NCBI GenBank assembly: GCA_963556195.1
Contig: OY744537.1
Span: 16,965,274 to 17,029,273 of the forward strand
Origin: Sepiola atlantica
Taxonomy: Eukaryota > Mollusca > Cephalopoda > Sepiida > Sepiolidae
Length of the DNA stretch: 64,000 nt
Direction: 5' to 3'
Made by a program: the position numbers and the translations under genes. The stretch's first letter is position 1. The number at the start of each line of letters is the position of its first letter. Below the pieces are notes generated by a model. That model saw nothing but the letters and a program-made list of their open reading frames with translations. It did not search any database and was not told where the DNA came from. Below are positions 1 through 32,068 of this stretch, one piece after another.

Positions 1-202
1 TATGCAACAAATAAATTCGACGTACGTAGACACTGGAGATTTTCCTAGTTATCTATTCCATTTGTTTGTATGTTTACGTAGGATAAATGGCTTTTTATTA
101 GACATGAAAAAAGAAAAAAAAAATTTTCAAGTCATTTATTTAAAAAACAAAATGGCGTCATTAATTTTTGTTATCGGTGTCACGTGTGTGTGTTTTTTTT
201 TT

Positions 203-760
203 ACCGGGACTCATAATCAAAGTGGCGTTTTTTTTTTTGGGGGGGGGGTTGCATTTTTGAAATGTAATTTTATGAAACGAACATTTTAACGATCATTTTG
301 ATCACCGAATGAGCGCGCATGTCGTTACGTCATTGGAAGACCAGGGATGACTGTTGTTTTGCTTTGTTCTTTTGCTTGCCTGAAATATGAAAACTTGGGG
401 TTTTGATTAGGCTTAGGGCTGGGTTTGGATTAGGGTTAGGTTTAGGTTAGGGTTTAGGGTTAGGGTTAGGGTTTAGGTTAGGGTTTAGGGTTAGGGGTTA
501 GGGTTTAGGTTAGGGTTAGGGTTTAGGTTAGGGTTAGGGTTAGGACTGGGTTTAGGTTAGGGTTAGGCATTTTTTTAAGAAACAGGAAAAATAAACATTA
601 CGGTGTGACGAATGAAAATAATATGTAAATAAAAGCACACTGACATGTAAATAAAAAGAAAATTATTTTATTCCTTTTGCTTAAAATGTAGTTTTGTTTT
701 GTTCTTCTGCTTGGCTGAAAAATGCAAACATTGCGCTTTGACTATGAGTCCCAGTAAAAA
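203..760. repeat. Telomere-like TTAGGG array framed by inverted arms
   Basis: About 407-567 is an irregular tandem of TTAGGG, TTTAGG and TTTAGGG words. It is flanked by an imperfect inverted repeat. The left arm near 203-270 (GGGACTCATAATCAAAG and GCATTTTTGAAATG) matches, reversed, the right arm near 710-760 (CTTTGACTATGAGTCCC). The structure looks like a foldback element carrying an interstitial telomere-like repeat rather than a chromosome end. Confidence 0.7.
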
Positions 761-911
761 ACCAATTGAAACGAGACGAGACGAGAACGAGAGCGGCCAT
801 TAATTTTTTTTTTTTCATTTCACGTAAGCTAAAACTATTAACTTATAGAAAATAGCACTTTTAACGGATTATAATCATTAATAACTGTCACAGTTAACTT
901 GGAAATTCAGT

Positions 912-1277
912 TTTATCGGCTACGGTAACTTTTATTTGTTGTATATTTGTTTTTTCAGCGTTTTCGTTGTTGGGCTATTATTAAAAATACCCAAATGTTT
1001 TTTTTATTAGATGTAAAAAAAATTCTTGTTTTTATGGGCACGGATTTTTACTATAAAACCTCGTTACGATACCCCCCCCCCCCCCTGTCTTGTCCAATGT
1101 TCGTGTGACAAAAATATTGATTTCTAATAAATAGCAGTTGGAACGGTTTAAAAATACAAACAAATATTACAGATAAGTTGGAAAATAACTTTTATTGGCT
1201 ACAGTTACTTTTATTTGTTGTATATTTGTTTATATAGCGTTTTCACTCTGCGGATTATTGTAAAAGATACCCAAAAG
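912..1277. repeat. Direct repeat pair of about 85 bp
   Basis: The segment at about 915-995 recurs with divergence at about 1191-1277. Both share ACTTTTATTTGTTGTATATT and end in a GATACCCAAAA- or ATACCCAAA-like block. The pair probably marks an old tandem duplication or two copies of one repeat. No coding sequence is visible here. Confidence 0.55.
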
Positions 1278-3235
1278 CTGAAATAATTTATTTTTCTTCA
1301 CTTTTTTTTAGAAGATCAACACCTAAGCGTTATTCATTCAGGGAATACGCTTTTTTTTTTTTTCTTGCACAGCGAGAGCGACACATTAGGAAAAATGCCC
1401 CCAGACCTATAATTAGCTTCGATTTATGGTAGCTTTATAAACTTCCTTGAATTTTAAACTTATTAAACAATAACGACGTACAATCGATTTTTTTTTTCAA
1501 AATACAGAAATAAGTGATGGAAAAATATAATTTTCTTGTAAAAATCTTTGCATCATTAAAAAAAAAAAAAAAAAGATTGAAGAAAACTACAATATAAAAA
1601 ATAAATAAATTACACGCTTTCCACTTCAGAAAAGTTAACGTGGTAATGGGGGTCAACTACCCCGAGGTCGTACTTTGGAAGGCTACAAAAATATCCGAGA
1701 ATGAACCTATCGCAAGTATCCCCATGACCCTCGTTAGGTCAAGTGATCTTCAGTAATACCCCCCCCCCCCCGAATCACCACCTTCATTGCGAAAAAGGAG
1801 ATAATGCTTAAGAGGATGACTGTACCTCATCTGCACAAGAATCTGATTGTTCAGTACAGACCCTAGGTTGCCAGAATGATGCCAAGCTGAAGTTTGACTG
1901 GTATGATAACTGGCCGAAACCAGATGATATTTTTTTTAAATTTTAGAATCTGATAAATTGTGTTACGTTGCAATTTGATTTCTAAAAAAGAAAGAGGAAT
2001 AATAATTAGCATTACAAAATTAAAATAAGAATTTTTACATTAAAAAATATGATTTTGTTTTTTTAAATCGGTACTTTTTAACTTTCTTGACTAAAGCAAT
2101 TTCGTTTTGGCTATTTTGTGTTTTTGTATTGCATATTACTATGGTTTTATGTTATTTGCTTTATCTTTAAAAAAGATAAGACTTTAACGAGAAAGATGAT
2201 TTTTTTTTTTAACTTGTTTTTTTTTTTTCATCTAAAGCTATTTTTCCTTGCATAAGTTTTTGACAGATTTATATGGAGATGCCCTGTGTGTCAAACATAC
2301 TTTTCAGGTCAAAATTAAAATTTAAGCAGATCATAATATTTCTGTAATTGTGGTCCCACAGAAATGCCAGTTTGGGTTAGTCTTTTTGTGTGAAAGAAGG
2401 CATGGCCTGTAGAGGCTATGCCAAGTAAAGTGGGGATGGGAACGAGCTGCACTCGTTTGCCAGTTTCTGTTGCATGGACAAACTAGTGGACGCTGGGTTC
2501 ATTTGGACATCGTTTCTAGCGGTGCTCAAACATGGGGGCAAAGGCATGGCCAGAGCGCATACATTCAGAGAGTGAGTGTTTTTCACAGAAAAAAAAACAC
2601 TTGCTTTCATTAACCTAAAAAAATCTTTTTAAACATTGTCCTCTTCTGTACAGACAAGTAAAAAAACAAAATCATACTTTGCGTTAAATAAATTGTTTTT
2701 AAAAAAATACAAAAGAATAATTGAACAAAAACAATTCCTTCCTAAAACAAAAAAAAACAAATTTATTGGAAAAAGAATGTTTTGAAAAATCATTGAATAG
2801 TTTCTGCTTTGTTGCTAACAGTCATACAATGTGAACATGATTCAAAATAAAAATTAGGCTACAAAAATAACTTAATATTGATAAGAAGCGAAATTGATCC
2901 AGTCAAGAAAGTTCAAAAGCACGAAAAGCTAAAATCAAGTAATCGTCCCATTTTAAGTAATTGTTTTCATGACTTCTACAGTTATAAATAAATTATTTTT
3001 GAAATAGATTTTGTGTGAGAAATATTAAGGGAAATAATTTTGTTTTTAAATTAAAAGAATGGACGCTTTTTTTTTTATAGAACTAATTTATATTCCAGTA
3101 AAAATAAATCATATAACAATTTAAACCAATTGAATTTTACTTAAAATATGTTATATTGTTTTTTAAATCAGCACGGTAAAAAATGAAAAAAAAATGAGTA
3201 AAATTAATTTAAACATTTTAGCTATTTAATAGAGG
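1278..3235. other. Non-coding stretch, little recognisable
   Basis: AT-rich sequence with homopolymer runs, including a C-run near 1760. A short open stretch near 1776-1850 (FIAKKEIMLKRMTVPHL) may be a transposon fossil. Around 2416-2577 there is a more balanced composition, an ATG at 2532 and a GTGAGT at 2572, but nothing convincing. Confidence 0.4.
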
Positions 3236-3500
3236 AGAGTAGAAAGTGGACTAACTTGGGTTTACTTTCGGCAGCCTTGTAACTCTCGCTTCCCTTATTT
3301 TGTCTTTTAGTCCTCACATTCTATTAGTGATGTTTCTGACAAAGGGGAAGAATTGCTGTTTTCTGGGTCAGAATCTAACACTTGGCTAGTTTTCGACCTG
3401 GAAGTAGTTTTTTTTTTTTTTTTTTTTCCCCTAGCTTTTTACATCAAGTGGCTTCATGACTTGTCTGGAGCGACTCCCATAAAAAATAACTGAATAAAAA
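3236..3500 (+). mobile_element. SINE with a LINE-derived 3' tail, + copy
   Basis: This is the most complete forward copy of a family also seen reversed at 10795-11010, 18545-18655 and 56650-56890. The body carries GTTTCTGACAAAGG and GAAGAATTGCTGTT. The 3' part, ACATCAAGTGGCTTCATG followed by CTTGTCTGGAGCG and an A-rich end, is the same tail as that of the LINE at 6058-6984. A T-run at 3409-3427 interrupts the middle. Confidence 0.75.
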
Positions 3501-4127
3501 AAAATATATATACTGTTAAATTTAAAAGTGAAAGAATTTTAAATGTTGAAAAAACATTTTTTTTCAACATTTTTATTAATTTTAGTCATTTCAGTATTTA
3601 ATGATTGCTTTAAAAAAATCTGTTTTTTTTTTTAAATATTTGTTGCAGCAGTAAATTTAGAGTAATGCCCCTTGAACCATTTTCAAGTTATCTCCTTTGA
3701 ATTATACTGGCAATGAGTGAGAATGACTCTTCAGTTTTTGAAGTACAAAAAAGACTTGCTTTTACATGCAACTTTCAGATAGCTAGCCATTTCAGTATGG
3801 GACATTTTTGTCTACAGAATGTTTTTCAGACATCAAAATAAGTTGTTTGGTTTACACTCTCCATGTTTACCCTGGCAATTCATGCTTGCTCCGATTGTGT
3901 GTAGACCCTTTAACGTGGACTCTTTATTTTAGGAATTATGTCTGTTTATGTGTACCCTCATTTTCAAAGATCAAAGGGGAGAGAGTTAATTATGTATTGC
4001 TTAATTATATTATCATTTCGTTAGAGCATAAGCAATATGTGTTATTTCATTAAGACTCTTCCACCAAGACTCATGAGTTAGGCTTGTGACTTCATTTCTG
4101 TCCACATATCAACCTTTTCTCATGATA
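3501..4127. other. Non-coding stretch
   Basis: AT-rich sequence between the SINE and the 42-bp array. Frames here are short and unconvincing. No repeat family recognised. Confidence 0.45.
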
Positions 4128-5141
4128 CAGCAGTGTCAGTACTTTGATCCCTACTGACTTTACCAACTACAGCAGTGTCAGTACTTTGATCCCTACTGAC
4201 TTTACCAACTACAGCAGTGTCAGTACTTTGATCCCTACTGACTTTACCAACTACAGCAGTGTCAGTACTTTGATCCCTACTGACTTTACCAACTACAGCA
4301 GTGTCAGTACTTTGATCCCTACTGACTTTACCAACTACAGCAGTGTCAGTACTTTGATCCCTACTGACTTTACCAACTACAGCAGTGTCAGTACTTTGAT
4401 CCCTACTGACTTTACCAACTACAGCAGTGTCAGTACTTTGATCCCTACTGACTTTACCAACTACAGCAGTGTCAGTACTTTGATCCCTACTGACTTTACC
4501 AACTACAGCAGTGTCAGTACTTTGATCCCTACTGACTTTACCAACTACAGCAGTGTCAGTACTTTGATCCCTACTGACTTTACCAACTACAGCAGTGTCA
4601 GTACTTTGATCCCTACTGACTTTACCAACTACAGCAGTGTCAGTACTTTGATCCCTACTGACTTTACCAACTACAGCAGTGTCAGTACTTTGATCCCTAC
4701 TGACTTTACCAACTACAGCAGTGTCAGTACTTTGATCCCTACTGACTTTACCAACTACAGCAGTGTCAGTACTTTGATCCCTACTGACTTTACCAACTAC
4801 AGCAGTGTCAGTACTTTGATCCCTACTGACTTTACCAACTACAGCAGTGTCAGTACTTTGATCCCTACTGACTTTACCAACTACAGCAGTGTCAGTACTT
4901 TGATCCCTACTGACTTTACCAACTACAGCAGTGTCAGTACTTTGATCCCTACTGACTTTACCAACTACAGCAGTGTCAGTACTTTGATCCCTACTGACTT
5001 TACCAACTACAGCAGTGTCAGTACTTTGATCCCTACTGACTTTACCAACTACAGCAGTGTCAGTACTTTGATCCCTACTGACTTTACCAACTACAGCAGT
5101 GTCAGTACTTTGATCCCTACTGACTTTACCAACTACAGCAT
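4128..5141. repeat. 42-bp minisatellite, 24 apparently identical copies
   Basis: The unit begins GTCAGTACTTTGATCCC and ends ACTACAGCAGT. Its 24 starts fall exactly 42 bases apart from 4135 to 5101, and I see no differing base between copies. Because 42 is divisible by three and the unit has no stop in the relevant frames, both strands show open frames of over 330 codons (repeats of VVGKVSRDQSTDTA on minus, LIPTDFTNYSSVST on plus). These are probably by-products of the array. The lack of divergence means very recent expansion or homogenisation, or an assembly effect. Confidence 0.97.
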
Positions 5142-5589
5142 GGCCTAAACGCACCCACTTCAATATTTAACACTTTTAGGTAGTCAGATAACAAGATAAT
5201 AGAGACAATTGCTAGCTCATGGTTTCTTGGGGATATACTATTCCTGTGTCGTTCCATTTCTATTTCCATGAAGAATGTATCCGTTTATAAAATATAAAAT
5301 TAAAAAAAACCCTTGTTTAAAAGGAAAACCCTATTTTAATCAATGACAAAGATATGTCAGATAAAGTTCTAAAAGATGGACTGAACAAAACGAGAAAGAT
5401 GTCTACCCCCGACCTATAGCAGTACGTGAAGAATTCTACATCAGAGAAGCCATCAATCCCATTCAACACCTGTGTAATAAGTGTAATATGTGTAATAAGT
5501 GTAATAAGTGTAATATGTGTAATAAGTGTAATAAGTGTAATATGTGTAATAAGTGTAAATATTTATAGTAGTGAGAGTACATTAGTGTT
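5142..5589. repeat. Spacer with a 9-bp TGTAATAAG minisatellite
   Basis: 5471-5560 is a short tandem of TGTAATAAG and TGTAATATG words. Before it, near 5408-5450, lies a segment (AGAGAAGCCATCAATCC) that recurs near 7600-7620, so both belong to one dispersed repeat. Confidence 0.8.
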
Positions 5590-6057
5590 ATGCATTGAGT
5601 TTGTTGCTTTTCGTTTGTGCCGTAGAAGCATTGTCCGGAGAGTTCTGTTGCCCGGAAGAAATGCTGATGATTTAGTACTTGTCCGTGAAAACAATGGAAG
5701 ACCTTCCATGTTAAGTGAAAGACTTGGAGGAATACTATGGAAAGTAAAGGTCTGAAAGTGAATGTTACCAAGACCAAAGTGATGATCAGTGGTTGTAGTG
5801 TTGGAAAGCTCCATAAAAGAGGAAAAGTTCCCCTGCTCAGTTTGTGGAAAAGGAGAATTGGGTGCAATTCGATTATTTTGTGCTACTTGTAAGTATAAGG
5901 TACACAAGAAGTGCAATGGGATTACTGGTAAGTTGAGAAAGGATAACCAATTTGTTTGCAAGAAGTGTAAGACAATGGAGATGAATGAGAACTCAGATGT
6001 GGACAAAGTACATCTGTATGGCGAAGCTATTGAGATGTCCAGAAGTTTTACCTTGGC
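5590..6057 (+). mobile_element. Non-LTR retrotransposon (LINE with zinc finger), 5' part of split copy
   Basis: The frames read reverse-transcriptase C-terminal sequence (NADDLVLVREN, then KVNVTKTKVMISGC in an adjacent frame). A PHD-like cysteine-rich finger follows, CSVCGKGELGAIRLFCATCK then VHKKCNGITGKL and FVCKKCKTME. The copy is broken at about 6057, where another LINE has inserted, and resumes at 6985. It is frameshifted and not functional. Confidence 0.85.
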
Positions 6058-6984
6058 GTTTTTTTTTTTGTTTTTTTTTCATATATATTAATGTAAATCG
6101 CTCCAGACAAGGCATGAAGCCACTTAATGTAAGAAGCTAACAAGAATGAAATATGATTATCGCAAAGACAGGAGATGCCTATTGGCTTTAGTCTTGAAAA
6201 GACCAAGGTTATTGGTAGGAGGAAAACAGTCAGCAGGAAGAGAGTTCAACAAGCCTGCAGTTCTTGGAAAGAAGCTACTGGAATAGGAAGCTGTATTTAC
6301 GATGAGTTATAAAAACAGAGAATTGATGGAGACCACTAGACCAGCGAGTCAAAAGAAGCAGGAAATACATCACACAATTCCGAAGAACACGTGCCATAAT
6401 AGTATTTATAGAAAAAACTGAGACTAGTAACATCACGTCTGTGAAAGAGAGGGTGCAGAGAAGAAGAAAGGGTGAGACCAATCAAATTACAGATACGTTT
6501 CTGCACCTTATCAAGAACCCTCAAATGGGACAGAGATTCATCAGCCCAAATTTGACAACAGTACTCCATACATGGTCTGATAGTAGATTTGTAGAGATAG
6601 AGAATAGCCTCAGGTGTGTTAAAGTGTTTGAAGCGATAGAGAGAACCGACTTTACGAGAAGCAGAAAGAGCAATTGATCTAATGTATAAACTCCAAGAAA
6701 GATTTGATGAGTGAGAAAGACCAAAAAGTTTCAGAGTCCATTTCTCCCCAAGAGTAGAGGCATCCATGAGAATCTCTGGAAGAAAAGGGACATGCCTACG
6801 ATTGAAAGACACAAGCTGAGTCTGAACAGGATTAAACGAAACCAGCTATTTTGTACCCCAATCCACAACTGAACTCAGGTCAACTTCTAGATCAGATGTA
6901 TATTTCAACTGATCCGAGAGAGATGGGCAAGAAGCAACACCAGAATAGAGAGTGGTATCATCAGCTTTGATGTTAATTTTCTGA
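6058..6984 (-). mobile_element. LINE family A, 5'-truncated insertion on minus strand
   Basis: Reading the minus strand from 6984 gives ADDTTLYSG (the RT catalytic box), then SLYIRSIALSASRKVGSLYR, LYKSTIRPCMEYCCQIWAD and VLDKVQKRICNLIG, typical of the C-terminal half of Jockey/CR1-type reverse transcriptases. A T-rich run at 6059-6090 on + is its poly(A) end. It lies inside the zinc-finger LINE. Frameshifts and stops show it is dead. Confidence 0.88.
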
Positions 6985-7540
6985 ATATCATTAGAGCAGG
7001 TGCTAGTGTGATTGCAAGAGTTAGGAGTAGATGGAGTAAGTTCAGGGAACTTCTGCCATTACTAACCAGCAGAGCGTTACCACTGGATACCAAGGGAAGA
7101 ATATATCAGGCATGTGTACACAGTGTGATGTATGGAAGTGAAACCTGGCCAGTGAAGGTTGGGGACATGTGTTGCATAGAGAGAAATGATATAAGAATGA
7201 TACAATGGATGTGTAATGTGAGTCTTAAAGATAGGCTTAGATCTGATGACCTCAGAGGAAGATAAAATCTGGACAGTATAGTGAGGTGTGTGCAGAAGTG
7301 TAGCCTTTGATGGTATGGCCACATGTAAAGAAATGATGAAAGTTTTTGGGTTAGCATATGTAGAACAGTTGAGATAACAGGTTAAGTTCACAGGGGAAGG
7401 CGAAGGTAAACATAAGAGAAATAAGTAAAGTCCTGGCCAGAGTAAGGTTGTTTTGGAAGTCAATTTCTTAAAGTCGTCCAACACATGCCAGCATGTAAAC
7501 TGTCATTAAACCAAATATAACGATGATGATAACACTGATC
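6985..7540 (+). mobile_element. Zinc-finger LINE, 3' part of split copy
   Basis: Resumes the copy begun at 5590: ASVIARVRSRWSKFRELLPL, LTSRALPLDTKGRIYQACV, MYGSETWPVKVGDM. The 3' end has CCAACACATGCCAGCATG, found in every copy of this family in the window, and a short GATGATGAT tail. Confidence 0.88.
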
Positions 7541-7574
7541 TTCAGGAGATGCAAGCAAATATTTTTCAACTTAC

Positions 7575-8790
7575 CATGTAGCAATATGTGAGGAATTCTT
7601 CATCAGAGAAGCCATCAATCCAGTTTCACTTTGAGGCTGGAAAAAGCGGCGTGGAAAGAAGGATGCAGAACTTTTTATCGGTCCATGTAGGTATGATGTT
7701 TGCTGATGAAATCGGGACTGGCTGTCACTCTTCTCAATGTTGGTAATGGACCATTGTGCTTGGTCAGCCGTCATTTGGGACTCAGTGAATTCGTTGGAAG
7801 GAGCCGGCTCAACCGATCCAGAGTAAATGACCTCACAAGTCAAGTCAAAAGCAGATTGTCAGTCATTGTCTCGACAGCAGAAATAACTGAATTGTTGTTG
7901 ATACATTGTAGATAGTTGACTCAATCTGTTGTGACGTGTTTCTGTCGTAGTGGCAGTAGTAGTTATAGTTGTGGTGATTTAGTAACAGAAACAGTTGTTT
8001 GCTCTCTTTTTTTCTTGTGATGTTGTTTCTGTTTTTCTCTTTCCCTTGGTTCTGTAATGTGTACGCAGTGTGATGATATATGGAAGTGAAAAAATGTAAC
8101 AATTAAAAAGATAAACACCAACAAAATTCTTGCTCTATGCTATCAAATTCTTTTTTGTTTTCTACAGCATGCTGTAAAGTTACATTCTTATTGATTAAGC
8201 TTCTCATCACCTGCTCGGGGGGGGGGGGGGGGGTTAGAGCTTCAAAAAAGACGTCTGAATCTGATCAGATTGCTGGCAAAAGAGGATGATTTTGCTATTT
8301 TCTTTGCTACATGTCACTCCGAACTTCCTATCCATGACGTCATATCGTGAAACATTAGCTTTAATTCTAATTCTTAACTTCTAATTTTACGCTTTTCTAC
8401 TTAAGTTAACCTTTATGTGGAAAATTCTGTTTCTAACATTATTTAAGTGATTCATCAGAAGCAAAGTTTTTCGCTTTCTTTTTCTCTTGTGATGATAGCA
8501 GCGATGTTGTTTCTGTTTCTCTTTCCCTTGGTTCTGTGATAGTTGCTGGAAGAATGCAACAAAAAAAAACAAAAAAACATTAACAGCATGCTGTATAGTT
8601 ACATATTTAGTACATAAGCTTCTGCTCTCTGAGGGATGGGAGTAGAGAGCTAAAAAGACGTCTGAATCTGATCATCCTACCAGCCAAGGAGAAAGATTTT
8701 ACTTTCTTCTCCGCAACGTGTCACTCCGAACTTCCCATCCGCTCTAATTCTAATCTTTAACTTCTAACGGAGAATTCTTTTTTCTTACCT
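7575..8790. repeat. Repeat-derived segment with a diverged tandem duplication
   Basis: Around 7975-8400 and 8470-8790 share, in the same order, TCTCTTTCCCTTGGTTCTG, AGCATGCTGTA, AAGACGTCTGAATCTGATCA, TGTCACTCCGAACTTCC and CTAATTCTAA, so the second is a diverged copy of the first. A small zinc-finger LINE scrap sits near 8058-8090, and a long G-run at 8217-8233. No gene seen. Confidence 0.6.
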
Positions 8791-9208
8791 CTGGTGCTAT
8801 CAGATCAGGCTGTCTGAAGATACCGGCTTCCTAACCAAAAATGCACCAAACATTAATGTTATTGTTTTTTTCCTATCCCTTTGCAAAACTCAATCATGTT
8901 CTGCAAAGCCAAAAAAAACAAAAACATTTTTCCTCTACAAAACAACCAAACCAAACACTATGAATAAATACTTGAACATATCAGAACTTGAAGCATAAAA
9001 AACTTTTACCAAAATGACCGGATTCGGCATTAAATAAGCTGAAAATGGTTGATATGCCGTAAAACAACCAAACTTTTTTCTTACAAAATCTAACCTTACA
9101 TGGAAAATTCCGTTTTTAACACACCCACAACCAAGTATTGGTACAGCTATCCAAATAAATTCGTCTGAGTCAAACTTGGTATAATGAGAATAATACTTCT
9201 CTTTCATT

Positions 9209-9330
9209 GAGTGTGGCCAAGCAGTTAGAATGCTCGTACGGCCAGTTTCAAGTTCTGTCTCACTTTATGACACCTTAATGTGGCTGAAAAACTGTCATTG
9301 GTCAACCCAGACCTAGTGAGTTAAATTGGA
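9209..9330 (+). mobile_element. tRNA-like SINE remnant
   Basis: GTGTGGCCAAGCAGTTAGAA resembles a tRNA A-box region and GTTTCAAGTTC near 9245 resembles a B box at the expected spacing. It does not fold as an intact tRNA by eye. Just before it, near 9050, lies a motif (GTTGATATGCCGTAAAACA) that recurs near 31150 beside another tRNA-like block. Confidence 0.5.
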
Positions 9331-10072
9331 TATGACAAAATTGTTCAGAAGCTGTTGGATGGAGGGATGGGTTTTGACCGACTTCACCAACACAAGACAA
9401 AGGGTTATGGGATCGTTTGCATTAGGCTATGATATACTCAGCTGAGAATGTCCCTCTTTGAACTAGAGCTCTCAAAAAAGGGCAATTACTTTATGAGACT
9501 AAGTGGTGCAAGACAAAAGCAAGCGAGATCACCAGAGTTTTTTTACCAATAGAGATGACATCATCTCCAGTAAAGGGGGGGGGGTGGTGTATAAATTATA
9601 GCATGAGCCACTGATAAAAAAATGATGTTTTTATTATTTTCGATAATGTACAGCAGTATGAGTTGCCAAGTTTATGAAAACAAAATCTTTTAATTTCATT
9701 TCATCAGAGTTGTATCGCATCTCGATTAACCCTCACCTCAAACATGTCACCCTACGAAACGAGCCATAATCATGTCCCATTTCTGTAATTTTTTTATCAA
9801 GCCTTGTTTTTAATTTTTAATGTGTAAAAAAATTGATATTGTCACAAACTAAATTTCTACGTTTTTGGCAGGTAGTTGATAAAATGGTGCTGAGGGTATA
9901 GAGGTACAGTATGCATGTTTTTCTAGAATGAACGAACATCCCCCTAGCACATATGGCCTTGCAGGCTATGTCTGAAAGCCCTTCGTTAAAGAAGAATTTG
10001 AAAAGTTTGTTTTTTTTAAAACCAAGTTTTTACTAATAACATTTTTTAAGTTTCTTTTCTTTTGTTTTTCAG
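9331..10072. other. Non-coding stretch upstream of the first visible FDX2 exon
   Basis: No exon, promoter or named repeat was recognised, apart from the polypyrimidine tract serving the acceptor at 10071-10072. The missing first FDX2 exon is not visible here. Confidence 0.45.
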
Positions 10073-30579
<20,507 letters not shown>

Positions 30580-31637
30580 CACCACGTGTTGCTTAATCCC
30601 TTTTTTATTATTATTTTTTTCATATAGAGGTTATTATGCTGCTATATAAATATATATGTGTATATATATATATATACTTTTTTATTAAAGTAAGGCATGG
30701 ATGCATTTTATTCTTGCCGAGATGATTTAAACTGACTGACCATATCATTTTTCTTTTCTTTCACAACCAATCATTCCAGTATGAAACTGGATAATTTATA
30801 AAAACATTATTTTCTTTTATATCCAGTCTTGTCAATTAGTTTTCAAGAGTATTGAGAGGATTGTTTTCTACTCTGATTATAATCCATAAAAATGTAATCT
30901 CTGTGGATAAAACTGATCCATGGGTTCGTTTTGTATTGGCTTAAGAACTTGTTAAGCCAAGGGAGTACAGGTGGCGTACTGGTTGCCAACAGAGGCGATG
31001 GAGTCATCAACCTGAGTTCAAATTGTGTTGAATCAATTGCATTCACTCATGCAGTATTAATATTGGGGAAGGTATGAACCTTCAGCTATGGGTAGAATAG
31101 CAGTTTACAATCGTTTAGCTATTGTGTATCAGTATTCGATAATCTACAAAAAGGTTGATATATCGTAAAACAAACAACCCTCATCATACAGTCGAAATGT
31201 CATAACATCTTCGTGTAGTTGTTAAATAATATACGCACATACGTAACAAAGTGTATAGACTGAACTGATAAAACATTTATCAGCATGTAAAGAATGCATA
31301 ACATATATATGCAAGCTATTTTGTATTGAATGAATCTATAATTGTAATACACACACATACACACACACCTCAAATACCTAGAAAGGTATTGTCACCTAAA
31401 AGGATATTTTACTCAGTAAATTTTAGAAGTATTCATTTATTTTCCTAATAAAAGTACCTTATTTTTTTTTTGTTTTTACACATAAAATCTTATAAAACTG
31501 TGTTTTTCTTCTTTTTTTTCACGCAACAAATATTATTATAGAAAAAAATACTTGTATTGTTTACTTTGATTATTAATCCCTATCTTGACCCTCCAGATCT
31601 AGATGGTTCGTCTGGTATATATATATATATATATATA
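30580..31637. other. FDX2 3' region and downstream sequence with a tRNA-like SINE remnant
   Basis: (TA)n at 30656-30677. At about 30962-31060, GTGGCGTACTGGTTGCCAAC and a B-box-like CTGAGTTCAAATT suggest a degenerate tRNA-derived SINE. It ends with a GTTGATATATCGTAAAACA motif near 31150 that matches one near 9050. Confidence 0.45.
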
Positions 31638-31805
31638 TACAGGGCTTTACGCGCTCCACTACTTTTGGAGCTGCTCCCGCTCCTGCTCCAATGCCCAAAA
31701 TTGGAACTGGCTCCTCTCACGCTCCCCATTTTCAAAAAGGAGCCGCTCCTGCTCCAACTCCTATAAAAAATGGAGCGGCTCTTTTTCAGCGCTCCATAAT
31801 AAAAA
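31638..31805 (+). mobile_element. hAT-like terminal fragment
   Basis: After a (TA)n run, CAGGGCTTTACGCGCTCC begins a GC-richer block of repeated CTCC/GGAGC words, typical of hAT-type non-autonomous termini. No second end or target duplication was found. Confidence 0.45.
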
Positions 31806-32026
31806 TATACCTTCTTTCATAAACGTTCTATTCTGCCAATGAGTGGTCAAAGGATAGGGATGGGCGTCAAAGGATCTCGTCAATATGGGTTGAGATGTCA
31901 CTTTAAGTGTAAGACCGTAAGATAATATAAAACAATAAAAAAAAAAAGATTGTTAAAAACATTACAATTAAATCGTCTTCTGCCTGAGCCCCTCCCTCTC
32001 TCTACCAGAGATATAATTTTTAAAAA

Positions 32027-32068
<42 letters not shown>

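Noticed and set aside
407..567. Chromosome end (true telomere).
   Set aside because: The array is short, irregular, interstitial and enclosed by inverted arms, with ordinary sequence on both sides.
2532..2571. Possible first FDX2 exon: ATG at 2532, 13 codons plus one base, then GTGAGT, in the phase required by the exon at 10073.
   Set aside because: The peptide (MGAKAWPERIHSE) is too short and not amphipathic or basic enough for a mitochondrial targeting sequence, and a stop lies in frame just upstream. The phase match has a one-in-three chance of being accidental.
4120..5163. Long open frames on both strands over the 42-bp array (347 and 334 codons).
   Set aside because: They follow from a stop-free repeat with a period divisible by three. 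No start context, splice sites or flanking coding sequence support a gene.
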